DNA from: Coprobacter secundus
GTDB lineage: Bacteria; Bacteroidota; Bacteroidia; Bacteroidales; Coprobacteraceae
DNA length: 64,000 nt
Assembly (NCBI GenBank): GCA_000803105.1
Contig: JTDA01000005.1
Coordinates: 196,845 to 260,844, forward strand
Direction of reading: 5' to 3'
Part shown: positions 9,360 to 19,500 of the stretch, one piece after another
How the letters are laid out: each line of letters starts with the position of its first letter
How positions within the stretch are numbered: position 1 is the stretch's first letter
Program-made: the position numbers and the translations under genes
Notes under the pieces: generated by a model
What the model was told of the DNA's origin: nothing
What the model saw: only the letters and a program-made list of their open reading frames with translations
The model's database searches: none

Positions 9360-10832
9360 ATGAAAAAAATGAGAAAATTAGTATGGATGCTTTTGGCGGC
9401 TACCATGGTAGGTTTTGCAGCTTGCTCATCAGATGATGATGAAGATTGGGTTGAAACTCCGGGTGGCGATGGAGGCAGTGCGACAGGTACTGTTGATGTT
9501 TGTGGCGATGCAACACCGGTTTCAGAATATACTTTTGATTTTCAGACAGGAGTAGTTGATAACGAAAATTTTAATGTCCAAGGATGGAAAAATGTAATCG
9601 TTAGTGGTACCCGCCAATTCCAGGGAAAAGAATTTGATGGTAATTTTTATATTCAGGCTACAGCTCATAATGCTACGAGTGATGTCGATTGTTGGGTAAT
9701 ATCTCCGGCATTGAATGTGTCTGAAGCTGCTAATAAGGTTGTTTCTTTTGATTTGGCACAGGCTTATTGGAAAGAATCTACAGAGTTCGGTGTGTATGTA
9801 TTACAATGCGATAATGGTACAACTAAGGAAACAAAGTTGACCGGGTTTAATATGCCGACAGCTTCTACGACAAATTATTCATTTATTTCTTCCGGAAATA
9901 TAGATTTATCGGCATATTCGGGTACCATATTTATTGGATTCCATTATAAAGGTACGGGGGGAAGCCAACAGTCTACGACATGGTGTATCGATAATTTTGT
10001 TTTTGGTAAGGATGTAACGACCGTAACGACAGTTAGTATTACATCGGCTGCTGTAACGACTGTAACTCTTGGTAGCGAATATAACTATACAGTTAAGACA
10101 ACAGTAAATAATCCTTCTGGTAATACAGAAATCTCTGCAACGGGATTACCTTCTTGGTTGACAATTCAGGATAATGGTGATGGTACAGCAGTAATTAGTG
10201 GTACAGCTCCTTCTGCAGAAGAGACTACAGGTGACATAACCATTACCGCAAAGAATAACAATGTTTCAGATACTCAAACATTTAAAATTGAAGTGAAGGC
10301 TCCTGTACAGCCTGGGGAAAATCTATTGTTGAATGGAGATTTTGCTACTTTTACAGATGGCGGTTTCCCAAATTGGACAAAAGGAAATAATGCATCTACC
10401 GTATGGGCTCAGTCGACTACTACAGTGCATGCTCCGAGTACGACGTCTTTGAGCCTTACTAATGTGACGGGAACAACTTATATCACTCAAACATTGAAGA
10501 CAGGAATCACTGCCGGAAAGCAATATGATATTACTGTTTGGTATTATAATGTTACCGGAGGTAAGAATGACTCCGGATTGAGATTGTGGAGTTTCTTCTT
10601 GGATGCCAATAATACTTATGTATACTTACCGGAAGCTGGTAAAGATGATGCAGCGAACGACCCTTTGCGTACTAATAACAAATATTTCCCGAATAGTATA
10701 GGCGAATGGAGTTCGTATACAACGACAGTAACTGCCCCGGAAAATGCTGTAGGATTTAAGTTTGAAATCAGAGCATATAGAAATTGTGGTGATTTCTTTA
10801 TTGGAGAATGTTCCATTGCAGAGAAACAATAA
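9360..10832 (+). CDS. Multidomain surface lipoprotein (choice-of-anchor J / Ig-like / CBM-like)
   Basis: 490 aa with a lipobox ending in GFAAC and an acidic DDDED run just after it, as in Bacteroidota surface-export signals. Three modules follow. Residues about 55-220 form a jelly-roll of the choice-of-anchor J type (VDCWVISPALNV and WCIDNFVFG). Residues about 225-315 form a putative Ig domain (LPSWLTIQDNGDGTAVISG). Residues about 320-490 resemble a carbohydrate-binding jelly-roll (LLLNGDFATFTDGGFPNWTKG). No enzyme motif is seen. It ends the receptor block just before a strong terminator and is probably a surface binding or display protein. Confidence 0.7.
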   Translation: MKKMRKLVWMLLAATMVGFAACSSDDDEDWVETPGGDGGSATGTVDVCGDATPVSEYTFDFQTGVVDNENFNVQGWKNVIVSGTRQFQGKEFDGNFYIQATAHNATSDVDCWVISPALNVSEAANKVVSFDLAQAYWKESTEFGVYVLQCDNGTTKETKLTGFNMPTASTTNYSFISSGNIDLSAYSGTIFIGFHYKGTGGSQQSTTWCIDNFVFGKDVTTVTTVSITSAAVTTVTLGSEYNYTVKTTVNNPSGNTEISATGLPSWLTIQDNGDGTAVISGTAPSAEETTGDITITAKNNNVSDTQTFKIEVKAPVQPGENLLLNGDFATFTDGGFPNWTKGNNASTVWAQSTTTVHAPSTTSLSLTNVTGTTYITQTLKTGITAGKQYDITVWYYNVTGGKNDSGLRLWSFFLDANNTYVYLPEAGKDDAANDPLRTNNKYFPNSIGEWSSYTTTVTAPENAVGFKFEIRAYRNCGDFFIGECSIAEKQ

Positions 10833-10850
10833 GAGACAGATTTTTGTTTA

Positions 10851-10902
10851 AAAAATAAATAAAGGGCTTTCTGCATTTGCAGAAAGCCCTTTATTTATTT
10901 TT
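10851..10902 (+). terminator. Intrinsic terminator of the TonB receptor operon
   Basis: Perfect inverted repeat with 25-nt arms (10851-10875 and 10878-10902) and a 2-nt spacer. It has a GC core (GGGCTTTCTGCA) and ends in a T-rich tract, directly after the 9360-10832 gene. Confidence 0.9.
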
Positions 10903-10999
10903 CATAACAGAAAAATATGTAAAAGCATAAGATAGACAGTAAAAGAGATTCGAATATTTAGTATCTTTATGCCCTATTAATAAATTAAAATCCGCATTT

Positions 11000-12367
11000 A
11001 TGACCGGAAAGCGTATTCATCTTACCTTTTTATCTTTGTTTATTGTTTCACTTTTATTTGCAGATATACCTGTAGGGTATTATACAAATGCAAGTGGAAA
11101 ATCGGGAGCTGAGTTGAAGACTTCCCTTTACCAAATACTGAAGGAACATAAGCGAATTCCTTACGGATCGGCCTATGGTTCTACGTGGACGGTTTTTAGA
11201 AAAAGTGATGTTTATCCTTCTGGGATAACAGGGCACCCTGAGGGTTCTATTTGGGATATGTATTCTGACATTGTCCGTTATTTCCCGAGCGGACAATCCG
11301 GCTCGAACCGAGAAATGAACATCGAGCACAGTGCTCCTAAAAGTTGGTGGGGAGATTCTCAGTCCCCATTCAAAAAAGATGCATCTTACGATTTGCATCA
11401 TTTGGTTCCTTCTGACGCCAGTGCCAATTCAGCAAAATCGAATTACCCTTTGGGTGAAATAACAGGTTCGGTCTCTTTTAGCAATGGAGTTTCTACAGTA
11501 GGCATTGCTACTATTGGAGTAACAACTACTCGGGCTTTTGAGCCGGCTGATGAGTATAAAGGTGATTTTGCTCGGATGTATTTGTATCTGGTTACTTGTT
11601 ATCAGGATTATACTTGGTCGGTGACTTCCATGTTTGCCAGTAATACATATCCTACATTGACGGACTATGGAAAAAGTTTGTTGTTGAAATGGCATCGTCA
11701 AGACCCAGTTAGTCAAAAAGAAAAAAATAGGAATGAAGCTGTATATTCATTCCAGTATAATCGAAATCCCTTTATTGATTATCCGGATTTGGTTGAATAT
11801 ATATGGGGAGACCATTATGGAGAAATATTTTATTTTGGTGCAGGCATCAGTACACCTATCGATGGGGAATTATATGTTGCTCCTGTTGCTTATTTAGGCC
11901 AGTCCAGAGAGCTGCCATTAATGGTGAAAGGAGGGTTGATATCGTCTGCCGTAGATGTTTCGATAGAGGGAAATTCTTGCTTTAAATTGCCGACAACGTC
12001 TTTGTCTTCAGATGAAGTAAATAGGGGAGTTCGTTATGTGGTAACGTATGCGCCTTCTTCTATTGGAATTCATAGTGCACTATTGACTTTCTCTGGAAGT
12101 AACTTTAATAAAGTAACAATTCCGGTGAAAGGTGTGTGTGCTCCTGCTTCAATAGAAAGAATATATCCGGTCGGTCTGAAGTCTGTCTATTCAGTTTCTG
12201 ATTCTTCGGTTTCTCTGCTTCTTAATGTTGTGGATGCTGGAGTGACGTGGAGTGGTGATGGTGTAAGTGGAAATACTTTTAGCCCTTCTGAAGCAGGTAA
12301 AGGTACTCATGTCATAAGATGGAAATCTGCATCGAATAGTGGGAATATACGTATTATCGTTAAATAA
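11000..12367 (+). CDS. Secreted endonuclease I family nuclease with C-terminal Ig-like region
   Basis: 455 aa with an N-terminal signal peptide (SLLFADIP). The endonuclease I signature is clear: NIEHSAPKSWWG followed by DLHHLVPSDASAN and SKSNYPLGE-like residues (His, Asp-Leu-His-His and Asn), the beta-beta-alpha-metal active site of periplasmic/extracellular DNases. The nuclease domain covers about residues 20-265. About 290-385 look like an Ig-like or choice-of-anchor D domain, and the last 70 residues form a further small beta domain. It should degrade DNA (and possibly RNA) outside the cytoplasm. A TATCTTTA box at 10962-10969 may be its own promoter after the strong upstream terminator. 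Confidence 0.85.
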   Translation: MTGKRIHLTFLSLFIVSLLFADIPVGYYTNASGKSGAELKTSLYQILKEHKRIPYGSAYGSTWTVFRKSDVYPSGITGHPEGSIWDMYSDIVRYFPSGQSGSNREMNIEHSAPKSWWGDSQSPFKKDASYDLHHLVPSDASANSAKSNYPLGEITGSVSFSNGVSTVGIATIGVTTTRAFEPADEYKGDFARMYLYLVTCYQDYTWSVTSMFASNTYPTLTDYGKSLLLKWHRQDPVSQKEKNRNEAVYSFQYNRNPFIDYPDLVEYIWGDHYGEIFYFGAGISTPIDGELYVAPVAYLGQSRELPLMVKGGLISSAVDVSIEGNSCFKLPTTSLSSDEVNRGVRYVVTYAPSSIGIHSALLTFSGSNFNKVTIPVKGVCAPASIERIYPVGLKSVYSVSDSSVSLLLNVVDAGVTWSGDGVSGNTFSPSEAGKGTHVIRWKSASNSGNIRIIVK

Positions 12368-12375
12368 AGTAAATT

Positions 12376-13086
12376 ATGAAATATATAAGCGTGACATATA
12401 AAATAGGAATACTTGTATCTTTGCTTTTCTGGGTAGGATGTAAGGAAGATAATAAAACTTATGCACCTATACAATTGAATTTTTCAAGAGTGGATGTAAA
12501 AGTCGGAGTAACTGCATTATTACAAGTTTCGGGGAGTGAAAATTTTACTACGGAGTTATCAAATGACCGGATTGTTGCTCTATCTGTAAGCAATGGAGTA
12601 GTGCATATAACAGGTATAAAGGTAGGTAGTACGACATTGACTGTTACAGGGGAAGGGGGAGATCAACAAACATGTACAATTACAGTTGTAGAAAATGCGC
12701 AATTGGAAACTGATTTTATAAAAGATGAGACTTCCCGTATTGAAGGCTGGAGAGATGTCTCCATAAAAATGGATGCTCAAGAAGGAGGAGTATTTTCTAT
12801 GCAGAAAGATGTCAATGCTTTAGGTGTATCTGCTTTGGGAAGTGTCACCTATGATTATTCTTGGGTAGATGATGAAGATTCATTTTTCAGGGCAAGTGCT
12901 TTAGGGACATTTACCTCTTCGGGAATTTTGGATGATGGTCTGGTCGTTTATAAAGAGTCCGGTCAGGATATCCAGTATCTTATTTCAGAAAAAGTAGAAA
13001 TAAAGCAAATAAAGAACGGCAAAGTCTGGTTAGTATTTCAATTTCCTGGTCGGAGGGATATTCGTATCGTGACAGATGCTTTTTAA
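12376..13086 (+). CDS. BIG2-like Ig-domain lipoprotein
   Basis: 236 aa with a lipoprotein signal (FWVGCKEDN). Residues about 32-105 match the bacterial Ig-like (BIG2) pattern, with LQVSGSENFTTELSNDRIV, VVHITGIKVGSTTLTVTG and a closing TITV strand. The C-terminal 130 residues (from QLETDFIKDE) are not recognised. It starts 8 nt after the endonuclease I stop, so the two are surely co-transcribed, and it probably sits on the cell surface with the nuclease system. No enzymatic motif is seen. Confidence 0.7.
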   Translation: MKYISVTYKIGILVSLLFWVGCKEDNKTYAPIQLNFSRVDVKVGVTALLQVSGSENFTTELSNDRIVALSVSNGVVHITGIKVGSTTLTVTGEGGDQQTCTITVVENAQLETDFIKDETSRIEGWRDVSIKMDAQEGGVFSMQKDVNALGVSALGSVTYDYSWVDDEDSFFRASALGTFTSSGILDDGLVVYKESGQDIQYLISEKVEIKQIKNGKVWLVFQFPGRRDIRIVTDAF

Positions 13087-13091
13087 TTGGG

Positions 13092-13139
13092 AAGAGAAGA
13101 AGATAAGGGAAATGAGAGGCTTGTCTTCTTCTCTTTTTC
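13092..13139. terminator. Terminator between convergent lipoprotein and CYTH genes
   Basis: Arms at 13092-13107 and 13120-13135 pair over about 16 nt (GAGAAGAAGA with TCTTCTTCTC at the core, one G-U), followed on the plus strand by TTTT. It lies 6 nt past the plus-strand gene and 9 nt from the minus-strand CYTH stop, so it may serve both. Confidence 0.7.
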
Positions 13140-13147
13140 AGTCCGGG

Positions 13148-13615
13148 TTATTTCCATTCTTTGTATGGATGTTTGACTAAATTGGAATTGTAATATTGGG
13201 TATCGCCTGTAACTTCTTTCCCTATCCAATCGGGGAGGATTATAGGATAATTTTCTTCAGGTAGTTCAACTTCAGCGATAACAAGACCTGTATTGTCACC
13301 CAAAAATTCATCAATTTCCCACGTTAAGTCATCTATTTTACAAGTATAGCGGAATTTTTCTATAATAGGATGTATACACAATGTGTCAATGAGTTCATTA
13401 GCCTCGTTTACTGGAATTTGATATTCGTATTCTAATCGGGTTGCACCTTTATTTTTGCCTTTTATCGTTATGAATCCTTTCTCTTCTACTATACGTATTC
13501 GTACGACTCGTTCTTCTGATGTAGACAGGTAACCTTGTTTGTAATACTTCTTACTCGAACAACTTCGGTAATTATCTGTTTTAATTAAATACTTGCGTTC
13601 TATTTCTTTACCCAT
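13148..13615 (-). CDS. CYTH-domain triphosphate-tunnel protein
   Basis: 155 aa, a typical length for single-domain bacterial CYTH proteins. The N-terminal signature EIERKYLIK (ExExK) is present. Further tunnel residues appear in RVVRIRIVEEKGFITIKGK, TRLEYEYQIP, WEIDEF and VIAEVELP. Family members bind triphosphates with divalent metal, and small bacterial ones are mostly inorganic triphosphatases; cyclase activity is less likely. Cytoplasmic and monocistronic, with a TATCTTTA box at 13666-13659 on the minus strand that may be its promoter. Confidence 0.85.
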   Translation of the reverse strand: MGKEIERKYLIKTDNYRSCSSKKYYKQGYLSTSEERVVRIRIVEEKGFITIKGKNKGATRLEYEYQIPVNEANELIDTLCIHPIIEKFRYTCKIDDLTWEIDEFLGDNTGLVIAEVELPEENYPIILPDWIGKEVTGDTQYYNSNLVKHPYKEWK

Positions 13616-13774
13616 TGTGATGAAATGTGCTGTTGCTTTAACTTATTTTGATTTTTTGTAAAGATAGAGTGGAATATTTAGTTTATAAAATGAAATCTGG
13701 GGAATGAGAAATTAAACTATGTTAAACTGAATTGGCGAAAACTTTTTTAGTTAGAATAGTTTTAATATTTTCTC

Positions 13775-13782
13775 TACATTTG
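13775..13782 (+). promoter_or_regulatory. -7 promoter box of the DUF5686 gene
   Basis: TACATTTG, a perfect TAnnTTTG match, 30 nt upstream of the start codon at 13813. Confidence 0.5.
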
Positions 13783-13812
13783 CGGAGCTGAAAAAATATT
13801 GAAAATATCTTT

Positions 13813-16353
13813 ATGACCAAAAATATAAAAATTGCATTATATATAGTCATTGTGTGTTTATTATTGCCTGTGAAGGTGTATGCACAACAAACTACAGTTG
13901 TGACAGGGATTGTGACAGATTCGTTGACTCATGAGCCTTTGTCGTATGTCTCTGTTTTTTTGAAGGGTACCCAAGTAGGAGGAATGACTGATGAAAACGG
14001 TAAATATTCTTTGCGTACGACAGGCAACTGCACAGAGGTTGTATTTTCGTCTTTGGGATATGTAGAAAAATCGGTTCCGGTACGTAAAGGAATTACTAAC
14101 CATATAGATGTTGCTTTGCTATCGGCATCTTATACTGTTAAGGAAGTAGTAATTACCCCAGGAAAGGAAAAGTATAGAAGGAAAGGTAATCCGGCGGTGG
14201 AATTTGTGAAGAAAATGATTGCTCATAGAGATGATTATAGTCCTAAAAACCAGGATTTTTATCAATATGATGAATATGAAAAATTAACATTGGCATTAAA
14301 TGATTTTTCGGAGGAGCAGAAAAAAAAGTGGCTATTTAAGAAATTTCAGTTTATATTCGATTATGTGGATACGTCGGAGGTATCAGGCAAACCAATATTG
14401 ACTGTGTCCATTAAAGAAAAAGTTGCGAAAAATTATTACAGAAAAGATCCTCATACAGAGAAGAAATTTGTAACCGGAATAAAAAGAGCTGGAATCGATG
14501 AAATGTTTAATCAAGAAAGTCTTCAACAGTTCTATGATGAGGTCTTTAAAGAGGTAGATATTTATAATAATGATGTAAATATCATGTTAAATCGATTTGT
14601 AAGTCCATTATCTAATATAGGACCGTCTTTCTATAAATATTATTTGTTGGATACATTGGATGTTAATGGAGAAAAATGTGTTGATTTGGGTTTTGTTCCA
14701 TTTAATTCCGAGTCGTTTGGGTTTACCGGGCATCTGTATGTTACACTTGATTCTACCTATTTTGTAAAGAAAATAAAATTAAATGTGCCGAAAGACATAA
14801 ATTTGAATTATGTAAGTAATATGGCCATTAATCAGGAATATAGTCGTGCGAAAGATGGAACCCGTATTAAAGAGAAAGACGATATGATTGTAGAATTCCA
14901 GTTAGTTCCTGGAACACAAGGTCTGTATGCCCGAAGGTTGACAAGTTATAATAATTATGAATTTTCGCCACCGGAAGATATGTCTCTTTTTTCGAAAGAG
15001 GGGAATGTTATTGTTGAAGATGACGCAGAAGTGAAGCCCGATGCCTACTGGGCTGATAATCGGCAAATTCCTATTAAATCAAAAGAGAATGCCGTAGATA
15101 AATTGTTGGTTAAATTGAGGTCTGTTCCGGTTTTCTATTATACGGAAAAGATTATATCAATTTTGGTTTCAGGATATATCGAGACGGCAAAGGATAGTAA
15201 ATTCGATATAGGACCGATGAATACGACTATTAGTGGAAATGGTGTCGAAGGTGCCCGTTTCAGGGTAGGTGGATTGACGACGGCCAACCTTAGTCCGAAC
15301 TGGTTTACACGAGGATATGTAGCTTATGGTACCAGAGATAAAAAATTTAAGTATTCAGCGGAAGTAGAATATTCTTTCAATAAGAAAAAATATCATGCTC
15401 GGGAATTTCCTATACATTCTCTGAAAGTATCGCATACTTATGATTTGAATCAATTGGGACAACATTATCTTTATACGAATAAGGATAATATCTTTCTATC
15501 TTTGAAGCGTATGAAGGATGATAGGAGTGTATATGAGAGAAAATCGGAAATAAACTATTTGAGAGAACATGAAAGTGGTTTTTCATATGGATTGAATGCT
15601 CGTTATATGACGGAGTATGCGACTGCTTCACCGCAAGTGGAGTTTATATTGCAGAATGGAACTCGATTGAGACAATATTCTCAAGCTGAAGCTGAAATAA
15701 AGTTGCGTTACGCACCGAATGAGAAATTTTATCAAACTAAGACGACACGTTATCCTATTACAAAAGATGCTCCTATATTTACTCTGAGCCATACGGTTGG
15801 TATTAAAGGTATATTTGATAGCAAGTATAATGTAAACCATACGGAATTGGGCATACAGAAGCGTTTTTGGTTTTCTGCTTTTGGATATACCGATATTTTA
15901 ATTAAGGCTGGAAAAGTTTGGGATAAAGCTCCTTATCCTATGTTGATAATTCCGAATGCAAATTTGTCATATACGATTCGAGAAGAGTCGTATGAACTGA
16001 TGAATCCTATGGAATTTATTAATGATGAGTATGTTTCTTGGGACCTTACTTATTGGGCTAACGGTGCTCTGCTGAATCGTATACCTTTGATTAAATATTT
16101 GAAATTGAGAGAAGTAGTTGCTTTTAGAGGGCTGTACGGAAATTTGACGAAAAAGAACAATCCTGAGAATAGTATATTTATATTTCCTAAAGAAACTCAA
16201 TTGATGAGTAAGATGCCTTATATGGAAGCAAGTGTCGGATTGGATAATATTTTTACAGTTTTACGCATTGATTATGTATGGAGATTGACTTATCGGAATT
16301 TACCTAATATAAGTAAAAGTGGAGTTCGTATAGCTTTGCATTTTAATTTTTAG
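13813..16353 (+). CDS. DUF5686 and carboxypeptidase-regulatory-like domain outer-membrane protein
   Basis: 846 aa. A signal peptide ends around KVYAQQ. A CarboxypepD_reg-like domain follows (about residues 30-110, VTGIVTDSLTHEPLSYVSVFLKG). The rest is the DUF5686 module, rich in alternating beta strands and ending in an aromatic residue after IALHFNF, as outer-membrane barrels do. This family is widespread in Bacteroidota and its function is unknown. It stands alone with its own promoter. Confidence 0.8.
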   Translation: MTKNIKIALYIVIVCLLLPVKVYAQQTTVVTGIVTDSLTHEPLSYVSVFLKGTQVGGMTDENGKYSLRTTGNCTEVVFSSLGYVEKSVPVRKGITNHIDVALLSASYTVKEVVITPGKEKYRRKGNPAVEFVKKMIAHRDDYSPKNQDFYQYDEYEKLTLALNDFSEEQKKKWLFKKFQFIFDYVDTSEVSGKPILTVSIKEKVAKNYYRKDPHTEKKFVTGIKRAGIDEMFNQESLQQFYDEVFKEVDIYNNDVNIMLNRFVSPLSNIGPSFYKYYLLDTLDVNGEKCVDLGFVPFNSESFGFTGHLYVTLDSTYFVKKIKLNVPKDINLNYVSNMAINQEYSRAKDGTRIKEKDDMIVEFQLVPGTQGLYARRLTSYNNYEFSPPEDMSLFSKEGNVIVEDDAEVKPDAYWADNRQIPIKSKENAVDKLLVKLRSVPVFYYTEKIISILVSGYIETAKDSKFDIGPMNTTISGNGVEGARFRVGGLTTANLSPNWFTRGYVAYGTRDKKFKYSAEVEYSFNKKKYHAREFPIHSLKVSHTYDLNQLGQHYLYTNKDNIFLSLKRMKDDRSVYERKSEINYLREHESGFSYGLNARYMTEYATASPQVEFILQNGTRLRQYSQAEAEIKLRYAPNEKFYQTKTTRYPITKDAPIFTLSHTVGIKGIFDSKYNVNHTELGIQKRFWFSAFGYTDILIKAGKVWDKAPYPMLIIPNANLSYTIREESYELMNPMEFINDEYVSWDLTYWANGALLNRIPLIKYLKLREVVAFRGLYGNLTKKNNPENSIFIFPKETQLMSKMPYMEASVGLDNIFTVLRIDYVWRLTYRNLPNISKSGVRIALHFNF

Positions 16354-16529
16354 AATATTGTAGAGGCCTATAGAAATTTTTTAGATATATTATTTCAGAA
16401 AAGATTTATAATCTACATTTTTATCTTTAATCAGAAAAATTTGATATAGATTTTGAAAGTTAAGTCGTTTTATCTATAATTAAATATGTGAAATAAATGT
16501 AAAAGGAACACTTTAGTAAGAATTCTTTT

Positions 16530-16537
16530 TATATTTG
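16530..16537 (+). promoter_or_regulatory. -7 promoter box that fixes the GH2 gene start
   Basis: TATATTTG, a perfect TAnnTTTG match. Transcription should begin near 16543, only about 5 nt before the ATG at 16548. That favours the ATG at 16575, which also begins a normal signal peptide. Confidence 0.5.
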
Positions 16538-16574
16538 TATCGATATTATGATAACACACAATAATACCATTAAA

Positions 16575-19500
16575 ATGAAACGACAGAACATTCTTGCCGG
16601 CTTTCTGATTGCCGGTATGAGCGTATTTGCTCAAGGAAACGAGTGGAAAGATCCGGGTGTAAATGCTGTTAACCGGCTGCCGATGCATTCCCATTATTTT
16701 GCTTATGAAAATTCGGAAGTGGCTTGTAACCAGGAACCAAGCCAATCGTCCAATTTTATGACTTTAAATGGGGCATGGAAGTTTTATTGGGTAAAAGATT
16801 CGGATATTCGACCAACAGATTTTTATAAAAATAATTTTGATGACTCTTCGTGGAAGACAATACCTGTGCCCGGAATGTGGGAGATTTATGGGTATGGTGA
16901 CCCGATTTATGTGAATATTGGGTATGCCTGGCGGAAACATTTTAAAAATAATCCTCCAGAGGTTCCGGTAGAAAATAATCATGTAGGGTCTTATCGTCGG
17001 GAGATTACTATACCTGTATCATGGAAGGACAAAGAAATATTTGCCCATTTTGGTTCTGTTACATCTAACATGTATTTATGGGTAAACGGGAAATATGTGG
17101 GTTATAGTGAAGATAGCAAATTGGAAGCTGAATTTAATTTGACTCCATATTTGAAACCTGGTAAAAATGTAATAGCTTTTCAGGTATTTCGTTGGTGTGA
17201 TGGCACTTATCTTGAAGACCAAGACTTTTTTCGATATTCGGGAGTCGGACGCGATTGCTATCTGTACGTTAGAAATAAGGAATATATAAAAGATATTCGA
17301 GTAACTCCAGACCTTGATGCTGTATATCAGAATGGAGTTTTGGATATAGACGTTGAATTGTCGAGTAAAGCTTCTGGAGCTCAAGTTATTTTGGATTTGA
17401 AAGATGCGGCAGGTCAGGTTGTGAAATCGGAAACAATTAAAGCGAAAGGTAAGAAAGCTCAAGTGACTATGGCTGTTACTAATCCGGCTAAATGGACTTC
17501 AGAGACTCCAAATTTATATGTGCTGACAGCGACATTAAAAGCCAAAAATGGTCAAGTAAAAGAAGTTATTCCAATAAATGTCGGTTTCCGCAAAGTTGAA
17601 ATAAAAAATGCCCAGTTGTTAATCAACGGTAAGCCTGTTTTGTTTAAGGGAGCTAATCGTCATGAGATAGATCCTCGTGGCGGATATGTTGTATCAGTAG
17701 AACGAATGATACAAGATATTAAAATCATGAAAGAGCATAATATTAATGCTGTTCGTACTTGTCATTATCCTGACGATAGTCGTTGGTATGATTTGTGTGA
17801 TAAGTATGGTATTTATGTCGTAGCAGAAGCTAATATAGAGTCTCATGGTATGGGATATGATAAAGAGACTTTAGCAAAGGTTCCAGCCTATGCAAAAGCT
17901 CATCTTGAGCGGAATCAGCGTAATGTCCAACGTAATTGGAACCATCCATCTGTCATTGTATGGTCTTTAGGTAACGAGGCTGGAGATGGTCCTAACTTTA
18001 CAGCATGTTATAAATGGATAAAGGAAACCGATTCTTCTCGGCCAGTTCATTATGAACGTGCAGAGTTGGGTAGTAATACGGATATATATTGCCCGATGTA
18101 TTTACCTTATGATGCATGTGAGAAATATTTAAAGAATAATCCACCTATGCCTTTGATTCAATGTGAATATGCTCACGCCATGGGAAATTCAGAAGGAGGT
18201 TTCAAAGAATATTGGGATTTGGTGCGTAAATATCCGAATTATCAAGGTGGATATATTTGGGATTTTGTGGATCAGTCTGTTCGAGTAAAGAATAAAAATG
18301 GAATAGATATTTATGCTTATGCCGGAGATTTTAATAATCATGATGATCCTTCGGACTATAATTTTTGTGATAATGGTTTGATAAGCCCTGACCGTCGGCC
18401 GAATCCTCATGCTGATGAAGTACGTCATATTTATCAGTCTATATGGGCATCACCTGTTGACTTGCAAAAGGGAGAGGTTGCTGTATATAATGAAAATTTC
18501 TTTACTGATTTGGCTGGTATATATGCCCAATGGAAAATTTTGGCCGATGGCGTTTCTATTCAAGAAGGTGTTGTTCCTGATTTGAATGTCTTGCCTCAAC
18601 AAACATCTTCAATAAAACTTAATTATGATTTTGCATCGTTACCTTCGGATAAGGAATTGTTATTGAATATTGAATTTAAGAAAAAAGCAGCAGAAGAGTT
18701 ATTGCCTGCAGGGTATGTAGTTGCTTATAATCAATTGGTAATAAAAGATGGTGTTATACCTGCTATTACTATAAAGAATAAAATTCAGGATAAAAATACA
18801 TCTGTCCAATTACCTGTTGTTAAAGATATGGGTAATAAATTGACATTAAAGTCTGATATATTGGATATTGCATTTGATAAATCTACTGGGTGGTTATGTA
18901 ATTATGTAGTAGATGGAGTTTCGATGTTAAGTGATGGTGCTGTTTTGAAGCCTAATTTTTGGCGGGCTCCTACGGATAATGATTTTGGGGCTGGTTTGCA
19001 AATGAAATATAGAGTATGGAAAAATCCAGAATTTGTACTTAAGTCTTTGAATACTATGGAAGAAAACGGGCTGATTAAGGTAAAAGCATTATATGATATG
19101 CCATCTGTATCGGCTCAGTTAGAATTGAGTTATGTGATTAATAATGTGGGAGAAATTGTTATAACTCAGAAAATGACAGCATCTTCGACAGCTGAGGTGC
19201 CGGATATGTTCCGTTTTGGTATGCAAATACAGATGCCGGAATCATTTAATCGTATTCTATATTATGGTAGAGGTCCTATTGAAAACTATGCAGACCGGAA
19301 AAATTCAACGTTGTTAGGTGTATATAAACAATCTGTTGATGAACAATATTATCCTTATATCCGTCCTCAAGAAACAGGGACAAAAAGTGATATTCGTTGG
19401 TGGAACTTGACAAGTATTGATGGAGCTGGGTTGAGTTTTATTTCAGATGCTCCTTTTTCAGCTTCTGCATTACATTATACAATAGAGTCTCTTGATGAGG

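Noticed and set aside
10616..10876. Minus-strand frames at the end of the 9360-10832 lipoprotein
   Set aside because: They begin inside the terminator and read antisense through a clear coding region.
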